DNA from: an uncultured Collinsella sp.
GTDB taxonomy: Bacteria; Actinomycetota; Coriobacteriia; Coriobacteriales; Coriobacteriaceae
NCBI GenBank assembly: GCA_959599915.1
Contig: CAUGJE010000023.1
Coordinates: 1 to 21,529, forward strand
DNA: 21,529 nucleotides
Direction: 5' to 3'
The position numbers were made by a program, and so were the translations under genes. The notes under the pieces were generated by a model. The model worked only from the letters and a program-made list of their open reading frames with translations, did not search any database and had not been told where the DNA came from. Positions 13,400 through 21,529 of this stretch are shown in pieces. Within the stretch, counting starts at the first letter, position 1; the number at the start of each line of letters is the position of its first letter.

Positions 13400-14749
13400 C
13401 TACTCCACAACATGGCCGATAAGCTCATAGCAGAAGCTATCGGTAAACTCGACCGTCAGAATATCGCCCACGGACGCCTCACTGGCGTCCAAGTGCACCG
13501 CGCCATCGGAATCGGGCGCCTGGAACCAAGCATGGCCGATCAGCTCGGCGCCGTCCTCGGTCTCCTCGATGCCGTCGACAATCACCTGGGCGCGCTCGCC
13601 CACATGTGCGGCGGTGGCGGCAAAACCGAGCGACTCGGCCAGGTCCATGGCCTCCTGGGCGCGCTCGAGCTTGACCTCCTCATCGACCTGACCCTCCATC
13701 TTAGCGGCCAGGCTGCCCTCCTCCTGCGAGTAGGCAAAGACACTCGTGTAGTCAAAGCCGACGGTGTCCATAAAGTCGATAAGGTCGCGGAACTCGTCGT
13801 CGGTCTCGGTCGGGAAGCCGACCATGGCCGTGGAACGGATCACGATGCCGGGGATACGCTCACGCAGATCGCGGAACAGGTCCTCGAGCTCCTGGCGCGA
13901 ACCAGAACGGCGCATAGCCTTGAGGATGCGCGCGTCGCAGTGCTGCACGGGGATATCGATATAGGGCAGCACCTCGGGCATATCGCGAATCGTATCGATA
14001 AGCTCGTCGGTCATGCCCTCGGGCTGCAGATAGAGCACGCGGACCCAGACGTTGTGCGGGCGCACGGCCTCGGCGACGGCATGCAGCAGCTGCGCCAGAT
14101 TGCGCGGCGAGCCATCGGTGGCGTCTTCGTCGGCAAAGTCGGTGCCCCAAATACCCGTGTCCTGGCCGATCAGCACGATCTCGCGCACACCGCCGGCAAC
14201 CAGGTCGCGTACCTCGGAGATAATGCTCTCGGCATTGCGCGAGTGATAACGACCGCGGATATACGGGATCATGCAGAAGCTGCAGAAGCGGTTGCAGCCA
14301 TCGGAAATCTTGACGTAAGCAACGGCGCCCTCGACAGTGCGCTTGACTTGCGGAATATAGGCAGCGATCTCACGCTCGACACCCAGCACGCCATCGATGA
14401 CCGCCACGACGCCGTCCTCCTCGTCGGCCTTCACAAAGGCAGCGACCTCGGGCAGCTCGTCAGGCAGGTCGTCGCCATAGCGCGACGGCACACAGCCGCA
14501 CATGACGATGGGACAAGAACGAACGCCGTCCTGAACCTCGTTGGCGAGCTCGAGCGTGGTCTCGATGCTCTCGGACGTTGCGGAGGCGAGGAACGAGCAT
14601 GTATTGACGATGGCGATATCGGCATCCTGTGGGTCGAATGCCTCCTCGTAGCCCGCGGCGGTCAAAAGAGAACGCATGCGGTCGGTGTCAACCTCGTTCT
14701 TAGCGCACCCGAGGGTGATGTAGAGCACGGAGCCCAACGGTGTATCCAT
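13400..14749 (-). CDS. rimO: Ribosomal protein uS12 methylthiotransferase (radical SAM)
   Basis: Adds a methylthio group to the conserved aspartate of ribosomal protein S12. 449 aa. The auxiliary cluster cysteines are C15 (TLGCAKNEVDTDRM), C51 (VNTCSFL) and C86 (CGCVPSRY). The radical SAM cluster is C152-x3-C156-x2-C159 (GCNRFCSFC), followed by MIPYIRGRYHSR, which is characteristic of RimO rather than MiaB. A TRAM domain (about 380-449) completes the usual architecture. The ATG has AAGGA at a rather long distance (12 bases). It stands 27 bases after yajQ and 9 before pgsA on the same strand. Both methylthiotransferases of the window are therefore expressed from separate operons. Confidence 0.96.
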   Translation of the reverse strand: MDTPLGSVLYITLGCAKNEVDTDRMRSLLTAAGYEEAFDPQDADIAIVNTCSFLASATSESIETTLELANEVQDGVRSCPIVMCGCVPSRYGDDLPDELPEVAAFVKADEEDGVVAVIDGVLGVEREIAAYIPQVKRTVEGAVAYVKISDGCNRFCSFCMIPYIRGRYHSRNAESIISEVRDLVAGGVREIVLIGQDTGIWGTDFADEDATDGSPRNLAQLLHAVAEAVRPHNVWVRVLYLQPEGMTDELIDTIRDMPEVLPYIDIPVQHCDARILKAMRRSGSRQELEDLFRDLRERIPGIVIRSTAMVGFPTETDDEFRDLIDFMDTVGFDYTSVFAYSQEEGSLAAKMEGQVDEEVKLERAQEAMDLAESLGFAATAAHVGERAQVIVDGIEETEDGAELIGHAWFQAPDSDGAVHLDASEASVGDILTVEFTDSFCYELIGHVVE

Positions 14750-14776
14750 GTTGGAGAGCAGTCCTTTCGAATGATA

Positions 14777-15274
14777 TTAGCGGTAGTTGGTGAACTGCAG
14801 CGGCTGGCCGTAGTCCTGGTCGCGCAGGAACTGGATCACGGTCTGCAACGCGTCCTTCGAAGCAGAGGAAACACGCAGCTTATCGGCCTCGATAGTCACC
14901 TTGACCTTGAGCTTTTGGTCCTTGATGTCCTTGTTGATCTTCTTGGCGGTCGCCTGGTCGATACCCTCGACGATATGGCCGAGCACGCGCACGGTGCCGC
15001 CCGATGCCGCCTGCGGAGCATCCCACGAGACAGCCTTGAGGTCGATGCCGCGCTTGATGAGCTTGGAGCTCAGCACGTCGATAATCTGCTTGGAGACAAA
15101 GTCGGCCGGGGCGTTGATCGTAAAGAGCTTGTCGCCCTTCGAAAGCTCGATCGTGGCGCCGGAATCCTTCAGGTCATAGCGCTGGGAAATCTCGCGCGTG
15201 GTTTGCTGGAAGGCGTTGTCGACCTCTTGCATGTTGACCTCGGACACGACGTCGAAGCTGGAATCTTTAGCCAT
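14777..15274 (-). CDS. yajQ: YajQ family nucleotide-binding protein
   Basis: A 165-aa protein of the UPF0234/YajQ family, recognised by its opening MAKDSSFDVVSEVNMQEVDNA and by SQRYDLKDSGATIEL, then DVLSSKLIKRGIDLKAVS and KINKDIKDQKLKVKVTIEADKLRVSSASKDALQ, in two tandem alpha/beta domains. Members bind nucleotides; in Xanthomonas and Pseudomonas YajQ homologues bind cyclic di-GMP and act with a transcription factor. Whether this one does is unknown. AAAGGAAACATC precedes the ATG. It lies between the RodZ-like gene and rimO in the operon, an insertion relative to the Bacillus order. Confidence 0.94.
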   Translation of the reverse strand: MAKDSSFDVVSEVNMQEVDNAFQQTTREISQRYDLKDSGATIELSKGDKLFTINAPADFVSKQIIDVLSSKLIKRGIDLKAVSWDAPQAASGGTVRVLGHIVEGIDQATAKKINKDIKDQKLKVKVTIEADKLRVSSASKDALQTVIQFLRDQDYGQPLQFTNYR

Positions 15275-15300
15275 GATGTTTCCTTTCGCGTACGAGCGAC

Positions 15301-16812
15301 TTAGTAGCTATCGTACGAATAGTCGGTAGAATCGGTGGACGTCTGGCCGTCAGTTGCGGTATCGGCGCCATCCGTGGACTGGGCATCGGTGCCGTCGGTG
15401 GTGTCGGTACCATCGGTGGTGTCGGTACCATCAGAACTTTCACCATTCTCGGAACCAGTCGTCTCCTTCTTGGGAACGGTGATCGTCACACGCGCCACGC
15501 CCGAGGTCTTGGTATCGTAACGGACCTTTTCGCCGTTCTTGGTAACGGTGACATCGGAAGGCTTGGACGTGGTGATCTCGATCGAGGACTCAGGCGTGTA
15601 CTCCTGCTCAAAGGGGCCAGTCGCCTGGGCGCCATAGACCGACTTGCCATCGACCTTGACCTCAATCCAGGCGGTCTTTCCCTTGGCAACGGAGACCTTG
15701 ACCTTCGTTACCTCGTTTTCTTCCTTTTTAGCCGTCGTCTTGGTGGCGTCCGAATCGGTCGACTCATCCGTCGCCTCATCGGTGTCCTCATCCTCGTCGA
15801 CGATTTCGGTCTTCTTAGAAGACTTCTTGGTCGTCGTCTTGGTAGCAGTGGGCGTCTCGGGCGTGGTCTCGGGCGTCGAAGATGCGCAGCCGCGCAGAAG
15901 TACCACGATGAGCACGATCAGCAGCAACGCCACGGCACCGATACCGGCGTAGACGATACGCGGATCGAGCCCGTTGTTTTGAGGAGCACGGGAACCGCCG
16001 CGTCCACGACTGGAACTGCTGCGGCCGCCTCCCTGAGGCATACGGCCACGATGGCTATCGGAACGGCCGCGATAGCCACCCTGGCCCTGAAGGCTGCGCT
16101 GACCCGATCGGGGCGCAAGTTCACCGCGGCCTTGATAGCCACGCTGGCCCGCACGCGGAGCCGAAGAGCGCTGGCCATACGGCTGTGATTGAGAGCGAAG
16201 ACGCGGCGTCACCTGCGTGGTATCGGCGTCCGCATAGCCGCCGCGAGCACGACCGGCAGAGATACCACGGTGACCGCGATCGGAATAGCCGCCGTCGCCG
16301 TAGCCGGCACGAGGGTCACGCGCCACGCCGCGGGCAGCGGGAAGTGCACGGTCCTCGGGCATCGGCGTACTGCGGAACCGGTCACGCTGCGAGCGAATCT
16401 CCTCGCCCGAACCCGTCTCGGTAATATAACCGGCCTGCTGAGGACGCTGTCCATAGCGAGTCGAACGACCGCCCTGAACCATCAGGAAGCGCCCGTTATC
16501 GACAGAGGAACGCGAATTGACGTAGCCGGCGGCGTCCTGGAAACGACCGCCCTGCTGCGACGTCTCGCGTTCGTATGCCATCAGTTCGTCAAAGTAGGCA
16601 TTGACGACCTCGCGCGGATTGAGGCCCAAAAAACGAGCATAGCTCGAAATCATGCCCTGCGCATAGCCGCGCGGCGGCATCGAAGCAAAGTTACCGGTCT
16701 CGAAAAACTCGATGATCTGCGGCCTGATTTTGATGGTGTTGGCGACCTGCTGAATGGAAAGGCCCATTCGGCGACGCTGCTCGAGCAGCATGTCACCAAA
16801 GCGTGCAGCCAT
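15301..16812 (-). CDS. RodZ-like helix-turn-helix membrane protein with Arg/Gly-rich linker
   Basis: A 503-aa single-pass protein. The N-terminal domain (about 1-80: FGDMLLEQRRRMGLSIQQVA, then MPPRGYAQGMISSYARFLGL) is the RodZ/YmfM-type helix-turn-helix that in RodZ binds MreB. A low-complexity linker (about 85-280) is dominated by Arg, Gly, Ser and Gln. A transmembrane helix spans about 287-306, and outside lies an acidic/Thr-rich stalk, a beta domain (about 368-448) like the RodZ C-terminal domain, and a Thr/Asp/Gly tail to 503. B. subtilis YmfM occupies the same position (before pgsA). The linker contains VQGGRS (112-117), shared with the LysM protein. The ATG overlaps the ftsK stop (TGATG) with GGAGG six bases upstream. 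Role in cell shape or division is inferred. Confidence 0.88.
   Translation of the reverse strand: MAARFGDMLLEQRRRMGLSIQQVANTIKIRPQIIEFFETGNFASMPPRGYAQGMISSYARFLGLNPREVVNAYFDELMAYERETSQQGGRFQDAAGYVNSRSSVDNGRFLMVQGGRSTRYGQRPQQAGYITETGSGEEIRSQRDRFRSTPMPEDRALPAARGVARDPRAGYGDGGYSDRGHRGISAGRARGGYADADTTQVTPRLRSQSQPYGQRSSAPRAGQRGYQGRGELAPRSGQRSLQGQGGYRGRSDSHRGRMPQGGGRSSSSRGRGGSRAPQNNGLDPRIVYAGIGAVALLLIVLIVVLLRGCASSTPETTPETPTATKTTTKKSSKKTEIVDEDEDTDEATDESTDSDATKTTAKKEENEVTKVKVSVAKGKTAWIEVKVDGKSVYGAQATGPFEQEYTPESSIEITTSKPSDVTVTKNGEKVRYDTKTSGVARVTITVPKKETTGSENGESSDGTDTTDGTDTTDGTDAQSTDGADTATDGQTSTDSTDYSYDSY
15397..15432. repeat. Two perfect tandem copies of an 18-bp unit
   Basis: GGTGGTGTCGGTACCATC occurs at 15397-15414 and again at 15415-15432. 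It encodes the DGTDTT repeats in the extracytoplasmic tail of the RodZ-like protein. Degenerate copies flank it. Copy number probably varies between strains. Confidence 0.9.
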
Positions 16813-19586
16813 CAGAATCCTCCAAACTCACGATCTTCACGTGCCATCTCGGCGTCGACAGATTCCAGCGCGGCAAGCCCTTCCTCGTCCAACAGGACCT
16901 CGCGCGGCTTGGAACCGTCGGGCGGGCCGACGACACCCTTTTCTTCCAGCATGTCCATAATACGCCCGGCACGCGCATAGCCAACCTTCAGGCGGCGTTG
17001 CAGGCCAGATGTGGAGCCCAGCTGCGATTCCACCACAATATGGGCGGCTTCCCAAATGAGCGGATCATCGTCTTGCGGCTCGGCGACTCCGGTGCGGACA
17101 ATGCCGCCACCAGCCATGGACATGGAAGCGGGCGCCACGGCGGACAGAATCTCCTCGTGGTAGTCGGGCTCGCTCTGCGACTTGACGAACTCGACAATCT
17201 CGTTGATTTCGTCGTCCGAGACAAAGCAGCCCTGGATACGGCGGGGCTTGCCCCAGTCGACCTTGGAGAACAGCATGTCGCCCAAACCGGTGAGCTTCTC
17301 GGCACCCATCTGGTCGATGATGACGCGCGAGTCGATGCCCGTGGCGACGTTAAAGGCGATGCGGTTGGTGATGTTGGCCTTGATAAGGCCCGTCACCACG
17401 TTGGAGCTGGGGCGCTGCGTGGCAACGATAAGGTGAATACCGGCGGCACGGCCCAGCTGTGCAATACGCACGATCGAGGCCTCGACATCCTTACCGGCGA
17501 CCATCATCAGGTCAGAGAGCTCGTCAATGATAATGACCAGGTAGGGCATCTTTTGCGGCGGGTTGTCGTAATGCTCAAACTCGCCAGCAGCCTGCTTTTC
17601 GTTGTAGGTCGAGATCTTACGCACGTTGAGACGCTCGAAGACCTTCAGGCGACGCTCCATCTCGGACACAGCCCATTGCAGAGCGCTCGCGGCCTGCTTA
17701 GGCTCGGTCACCACGGGCACATAGAGATGCGGAAGACCGTTATAGCCCGCAAGCTCGACGCGCTTGGGGTCGACCATAATCAGGCGAACGTCCTCGGGAA
17801 GGGCGCGCATGAGCAAGGTCGTGATGATGGAGTTGATCATCACCGACTTACCAGAACCGGTCGTACCGGCAATCAACAGGTGAGGCATCTTGGCGAGGTC
17901 GGCGACAACCGGCGTGCCCTCGGCGTCGCGGCCGATGGCGAGCTCGAGCGGACCGCCCTTCACATAGGGCAGCACGTCGCCCAGATTGACGTTCTGGCGC
18001 TTGCGGTTGGGAATCTCGATGCCCACGAGCGAGGTGCCGGGGATCGGGGCAAAGATACGCACCGACTGGGCAGCGAGCGAAAGCGCGATATCGTCCTCGA
18101 GGCTCGAGATTTTGCTCACACGCTCGCCCTCACCGGGCTGCAGCTTAAAGGTCGTCACCGTGGGGCCGGCGATCCAGCCGACCACGCGGGCACTGCGGCC
18201 AAACTCAAGCAAGGTGGATTGCAGTGACTCAGCGGTCTGCTCCAGCTCCTTGTCCGAAGACGCGGCGGAAGCCGACTGCGGGTTGGCATGCAGGATTTCG
18301 AGCGGCGGAAGCTTGAGGCCGTCCTCCTCTTCGCCCTCGTTATCTGCGGCGCCGTCGTCCACTCCCCCATCACGAGCCGCAGCCGATTCGATAGCACTCG
18401 TGGCAGGCGCATCGGCAACCTTGGGATGCTTTAAGAAGTCGGGAATCTGAGGTGCGGCCGAAACAGGGTTCACGGCAAACGGCGGCTCGGACTCGTCAAC
18501 CTTGTCCGGATCGTCCTCCATCGAAAGCTGTCCAGTGACCTGCCCGCGCTTGGCGTGGCGACGCGGCAGCAAGGTTGTCTTGGCGGTCTCGAGCGGAGCC
18601 TCGTCGTCCTCGTCGTCACCCTCGGTGAGCTCAATCTCGCTATCGGACCAAGACGGGTCGGGCTCGCTTGTGTTGAGCTTGGGCGCAGCCTTGCCCTTCT
18701 TGGCATGGCGGCGCGGCAGCAGCGTGGTCTTGGCGCGCTCGGCTTCAACCGACTCGGATACGTCGACAAATGGGTCATCGTCCTCGTCGTCATCCAAAAC
18801 CGGGTCGACATCGCCACCCATGACCGTGGTCACCGCGGCGTCAGTCCCCTTCTGGCGCAGAATGCTCAGGTGCGGACGAGCGACGCCGGGAACAGACAGG
18901 GCCTCTTCATCGCCCCACGGGCTCGCATTGACATCGGCACGTCGACGCTCGGCAAAATCGGCAGCGCGATCGCGTGCGGAGCGCAAAACGCCACCCACCG
19001 AAAAGCCGATAATGACCAAACCAACGACGACAAGCCCCAGCAAGACAACCATGGCGATAGGTTTACCCAGAGCGTTTTGCAAGGCACTTGCGATAAAGGC
19101 GCCAATGTAGCCGCCCGACACGGAAAGGTTCTGCGGCGTAAACATAAGGTCGCACGAATCGCTCGTGCCCGGCACCATCAGCGAAAGAATGGAGACGACG
19201 GCGATAAAGACCAAGGCGCCGCCCGCAACAGAGCGCACGTTGAGCGGCGAGTCCTCACCCAAAAAGAGCGTGGCGGCAAACAGCAAGATGACGATCGGCA
19301 GCACGTAGGCGCCCAGACCAAAGCCCAGGTGGTAGAAACCGGCAACCGCAGCCGTCACGGGCGCTGTTGCCGGAGAGATCACGGCAATGAAGGACGCGAT
19401 CGCCAAAACGGCGATGACCACACCGGCGATATCGCGATTGGCCGAAGGCTCGACCAAGGGCTCAAAATCGTCGAAGTCTGCCTCATGGCCCTTATTGGCA
19501 CGAAGATGGGAACCGGCACCCTTAGCAGATGCCGGTTGGTTGTTGGCCTTATTGCCTTTGGCGTTTTGTGCAGATCCGCGCGCCAA
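16812..19586 (-). CDS. ftsK: DNA translocase FtsK/SpoIIIE
   Basis: A 924-aa septum-located DNA pump that clears chromosomes from the division plane. It has a basic N-terminal tail, four to five transmembrane helices (about 52-72, 88-108, 120-138, 177-200), a long acidic linker (about 205-440), then the motor: alpha region (about 445-540) and RecA-like beta domain with Walker A GTTGSGKS (574-581) and Walker B VIIIDE (684-689), plus ATQRPSSNVVTGLIKANI. The C-terminal gamma winged helix (about 843-905, LQRRLKVGYARAGRIMDML) reads KOPS-type polarity sequences. A basic motif AKTTLLPRRHAK appears twice in the linker. The start is TTG, supported by GGAGG six bases upstream and one base after the rnj stop. 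It overlaps the RodZ-like start. Confidence 0.96.
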   Translation of the reverse strand: MARGSAQNAKGNKANNQPASAKGAGSHLRANKGHEADFDDFEPLVEPSANRDIAGVVIAVLAIASFIAVISPATAPVTAAVAGFYHLGFGLGAYVLPIVILLFAATLFLGEDSPLNVRSVAGGALVFIAVVSILSLMVPGTSDSCDLMFTPQNLSVSGGYIGAFIASALQNALGKPIAMVVLLGLVVVGLVIIGFSVGGVLRSARDRAADFAERRRADVNASPWGDEEALSVPGVARPHLSILRQKGTDAAVTTVMGGDVDPVLDDDEDDDPFVDVSESVEAERAKTTLLPRRHAKKGKAAPKLNTSEPDPSWSDSEIELTEGDDEDDEAPLETAKTTLLPRRHAKRGQVTGQLSMEDDPDKVDESEPPFAVNPVSAAPQIPDFLKHPKVADAPATSAIESAAARDGGVDDGAADNEGEEEDGLKLPPLEILHANPQSASAASSDKELEQTAESLQSTLLEFGRSARVVGWIAGPTVTTFKLQPGEGERVSKISSLEDDIALSLAAQSVRIFAPIPGTSLVGIEIPNRKRQNVNLGDVLPYVKGGPLELAIGRDAEGTPVVADLAKMPHLLIAGTTGSGKSVMINSIITTLLMRALPEDVRLIMVDPKRVELAGYNGLPHLYVPVVTEPKQAASALQWAVSEMERRLKVFERLNVRKISTYNEKQAAGEFEHYDNPPQKMPYLVIIIDELSDLMMVAGKDVEASIVRIAQLGRAAGIHLIVATQRPSSNVVTGLIKANITNRIAFNVATGIDSRVIIDQMGAEKLTGLGDMLFSKVDWGKPRRIQGCFVSDDEINEIVEFVKSQSEPDYHEEILSAVAPASMSMAGGGIVRTGVAEPQDDDPLIWEAAHIVVESQLGSTSGLQRRLKVGYARAGRIMDMLEEKGVVGPPDGSKPREVLLDEEGLAALESVDAEMAREDREFGGF

Positions 19587-19587
19587 A

Positions 19588-21258
19588 CTAAACCTCCATG
19601 ACGACCGGGATGATCATCGGGCGAGTGCGCGTACGGCTCCAGATAAAGTTGGAGAGCGAGTCGCGCACGGCCTTGCGAATGGCGTCGGAACCGCTGCTGG
19701 TAAAGCTGAACTTGCCCTTCTCGATCGTCTTCATGATGGACGCGGAGGCATCCTCGGAGAACTGGTCGTCGATGGCAAACGAAACGCCGCGGCCCGAGAA
19801 CTCGATGGCCTCGATCTTCTTGTGCTTGAGCGAGACGATGGCGACAGCCGTAACCATACCGTCGTTGGCGAGCTTCTGGCGATCGCGCAGGACGATGGGG
19901 TCGGTATCGCCGATGCGCAGACCGTCGACGTAGACGACGCCGGACTCGACGGGCGTGCCGCGCTTGACGATACCACCGCGCATCTCGAGCGTGTCGCCGT
20001 TATCGAGGATAAAGATATGATCGTCCTTGATGCCCATCTTGCGGGCCAGCTGGGCATGGGCGCGAAGATGCACGGCCTCACCGTGAACCGGCATAAAGTA
20101 CGTGGGCTTGGCCATGGCCATCAGGAGCTTGAGCTCCTCCTGGCTACCGTGACCCGAGACGTGGACGAGAGCGCGGTTCTTATCCCACACGTCGCAGCCG
20201 AGCTTGGCCAGGCTGTTGACGACCTGCTGGACGGCCTTCTCGTTGCCAGGAACGGGAGTTGCCGAGAGGATAACGGTATCGCCCTCGTGAATGGAGAGCG
20301 TCTTGTGCTCGCCATTGGCCATGCGGGACAGAGCCGACAGCGGCTCGCCCTGCGAACCAGTGCACATGACGACGATCTTGTCGTCAGGCAGGTTATCGAT
20401 ATCGAAGGCATCGATGATATCGGCATCATCGATGTTGAGGTAGCCCAGCTCGCGTGCCACGCGGGTGTTGGTGAGCATGGAACGACCGGTCACGACGACC
20501 TTACGGCCGCACTTGCGGGCGGCGTCGCAGATCTGCTGCAGACGATGGATGTGGCTCGAGAATGACGCAACGAACACGCGGCCCGGAGCATTCTTGATGG
20601 CATGCAGCAGATTGGGGCCAACCTCGGCCTCGGACTTGGTAAAGCCGGGGACCGTAGCGTTGGTGGAGTCGGACAGAAGCAGGTCGATGCCCTGCTTGGC
20701 AAAGCGGCTGATAGCGGCATAGTCGGGCGTGACGCCGTCGATGGGCGTCTGGTCGAGCTTAAAGTCGCCGGTGTGCATAACGGTGCCTTGATTGGTGCGG
20801 ATGAACACGCCCAGAGCGCCGGGGATGGAGTGCGTCATCGAGAAGAAGTCGAGCGAGATGCCGCCGAGGTTGACATGGCTGCCGTCCTTGACCTCGCGGA
20901 ACTTGGGTGCGCGGATGCGGAACTCAGAAAGCTTGCCCTCGATAAAGCCAAGCGTCAGCTTGCTCGAGAAGATGGGCACCTTATTGTTGAGGTCCTGCAG
21001 CAGATACGGAAGCGAACCGGTGTGGTCCTCGTGGCCGTGGGTGACGATGATGCCGCGGAGCTTCTCCTCGTTCTCAAGAACATAGGTGTAGTCGGGAAGC
21101 ACCAGGTCGATACCGGGCTGGGAGTCATCCGGGAACATGAGGCCAGCGTCGACGAGCACCATGTCGTCGCCGCACTCGAAGACCGTCATGTTCTTGCCGA
21201 TGCCGTCAAGGCCGCCGAGCGGGATGATCTTCAAGGGAGATGATTTTTTAGCTGCCAT
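19588..21258 (-). CDS. rnj: Ribonuclease J
   Basis: A 556-aa metallo-beta-lactamase/beta-CASP nuclease with 5'-3' exonuclease and endonuclease activity on mRNA and rRNA precursors. The metal motif THGHEDH is at 73-79, with VDAGLMFPDD before it and HTGDFKLDQTPIDG after it. The beta-CASP domain covers the middle (VVVTGRSMLTNTRVA), with CTGSQGEPLSALSRM and the histidine of HVSGHGSQEEL, and the C-terminal domain completes the usual length. The ATG has AAAGGAAA at a longish distance (about 14 bases). It is the first gene of the operon that runs through ftsK to cinA, as in Mycobacterium tuberculosis, where rnj is close to ftsK. Confidence 0.96.
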   Translation of the reverse strand: MAAKKSSPLKIIPLGGLDGIGKNMTVFECGDDMVLVDAGLMFPDDSQPGIDLVLPDYTYVLENEEKLRGIIVTHGHEDHTGSLPYLLQDLNNKVPIFSSKLTLGFIEGKLSEFRIRAPKFREVKDGSHVNLGGISLDFFSMTHSIPGALGVFIRTNQGTVMHTGDFKLDQTPIDGVTPDYAAISRFAKQGIDLLLSDSTNATVPGFTKSEAEVGPNLLHAIKNAPGRVFVASFSSHIHRLQQICDAARKCGRKVVVTGRSMLTNTRVARELGYLNIDDADIIDAFDIDNLPDDKIVVMCTGSQGEPLSALSRMANGEHKTLSIHEGDTVILSATPVPGNEKAVQQVVNSLAKLGCDVWDKNRALVHVSGHGSQEELKLLMAMAKPTYFMPVHGEAVHLRAHAQLARKMGIKDDHIFILDNGDTLEMRGGIVKRGTPVESGVVYVDGLRIGDTDPIVLRDRQKLANDGMVTAVAIVSLKHKKIEAIEFSGRGVSFAIDDQFSEDASASIMKTIEKGKFSFTSSGSDAIRKAVRDSLSNFIWSRTRTRPMIIPVVMEV

Positions 21259-21503
21259 AGGTTAGTGTGGTTTCCTTTCTTCGAAACGGGTCTGGAACAA
21301 CCGACGGGGCGCTTCTGGCAAACCGACCGCCGGGAACGTACAAACATGCATCGCAGAGTCGATGCAATAACCACAGTATGATACCCATTTGCCCACCAAC
21401 AGACCACCCATGCATCAAAGCCCCATCCAAACCGGTCTATCCCGCCGGTTTCCCGTGGGGCGGGCACTGATGAAGTTTCCTGCTCTACAGTCCTGCTCAC
21501 GAC
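21259..21503 (-). other. Upstream region of rnj with two hairpins
   Basis: No gene supported. Seen: a perfect 7-bp hairpin with 6-base loop (21347-21366, TGCATCG/CGATGCA) and a two-part structure with inner stem AAACCGG/CCGGTTT (21429-21435/21445-21451) and outer stem GCCCC/GGGGC (21420-21424/21457-21461). TATCAT/CATACT-like -10 sequences occur near 21377-21385 on the minus strand without a good -35. The real promoter is not resolved. Confidence 0.45.
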
Positions 21504-21526
21504 GGAGGCCACATTAAGTGGCCTCC
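21504..21526. terminator. Perfect 9-bp hairpin at window end, terminator candidate
   Basis: GGAGGCCAC (21504-21512) pairs with GTGGCCTCC (21518-21526), loop ATTAA. The window ends three bases later, so a following T run on the plus strand cannot be judged. On the minus strand no T run follows. It may end the gene to the right or be a shared boundary hairpin. Confidence 0.55.
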
Positions 21527-21529
21527 TGT

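Noticed and set aside
13277..15304. A 675-codon open frame on the plus strand opposite pgsA, rimO and yajQ
   Set aside because: It lies opposite three well-recognised genes, has no family features or ribosome-binding site, and long antisense frames are expected from GC-rich codon use.

Overview
The window reads as chromosomal core sequence from a high-GC Gram-positive bacterium, most likely a Coriobacteriia member such as Collinsella. I judge this from protein style, gene order and GC-rich codon use; I ran no database search. Nineteen protein-coding genes are supported, and no tRNA, rRNA, CRISPR array, prophage or insertion sequence was seen. The left end (1-279) is a cluster of long inverted and direct repeats.

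Layout, left to right: (1) nrdR-dut on the minus strand, fed from a LysM membrane protein gene that is divergent from lexA. Three LexA boxes, spaced exactly 28 bp apart, sit between the LysM gene and lexA. lexA runs rightward and is stop-start coupled to a membrane acyltransferase-like gene. (2) A minus-strand operon read as rny, a GHKL ATPase of unknown role, spoVS, miaB, miaA, hflX. It has a good sigma-70-type promoter upstream of rny and possibly a second one in front of spoVS. (3) recA-recX on the minus strand, from a promoter whose -35/-10 spacer is filled by a LexA box. (4) A tightly packed minus-strand operon read as rnj, ftsK, a RodZ-like gene, yajQ, rimO, pgsA, cinA, closed by a palindromic terminator-like hairpin.

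The genes join a few core processes: DNA-damage response (lexA, recA, recX, the LysM division-checkpoint candidate), nucleotide-pool control (nrdR, dut), RNA decay (RNase J, RNase Y), tRNA and ribosome modification (miaA, miaB, rimO, hflX), and envelope, division and chromosome segregation (ftsK, RodZ-like, pgsA). From general knowledge, much of this order recalls the recA-lexA neighbourhood of Mycobacterium tuberculosis and the spoIIIE-pgsA-cinA-recA-rny-spoVS-miaB neighbourhood of Bacillus subtilis, so it looks like an old conserved block rather than an acquired island.

The observations most worth following are: a short motif (F-x-x-VQGGRS) shared by the cytoplasmic parts of the LysM protein and the RodZ-like protein but encoded by different codons; the GHKL ATPase between rny and spoVS; a perfect 12-bp hairpin that buries the nrdR start codon; the shared architecture of the LexA-controlled promoters; and a repeated basic motif in the FtsK linker.
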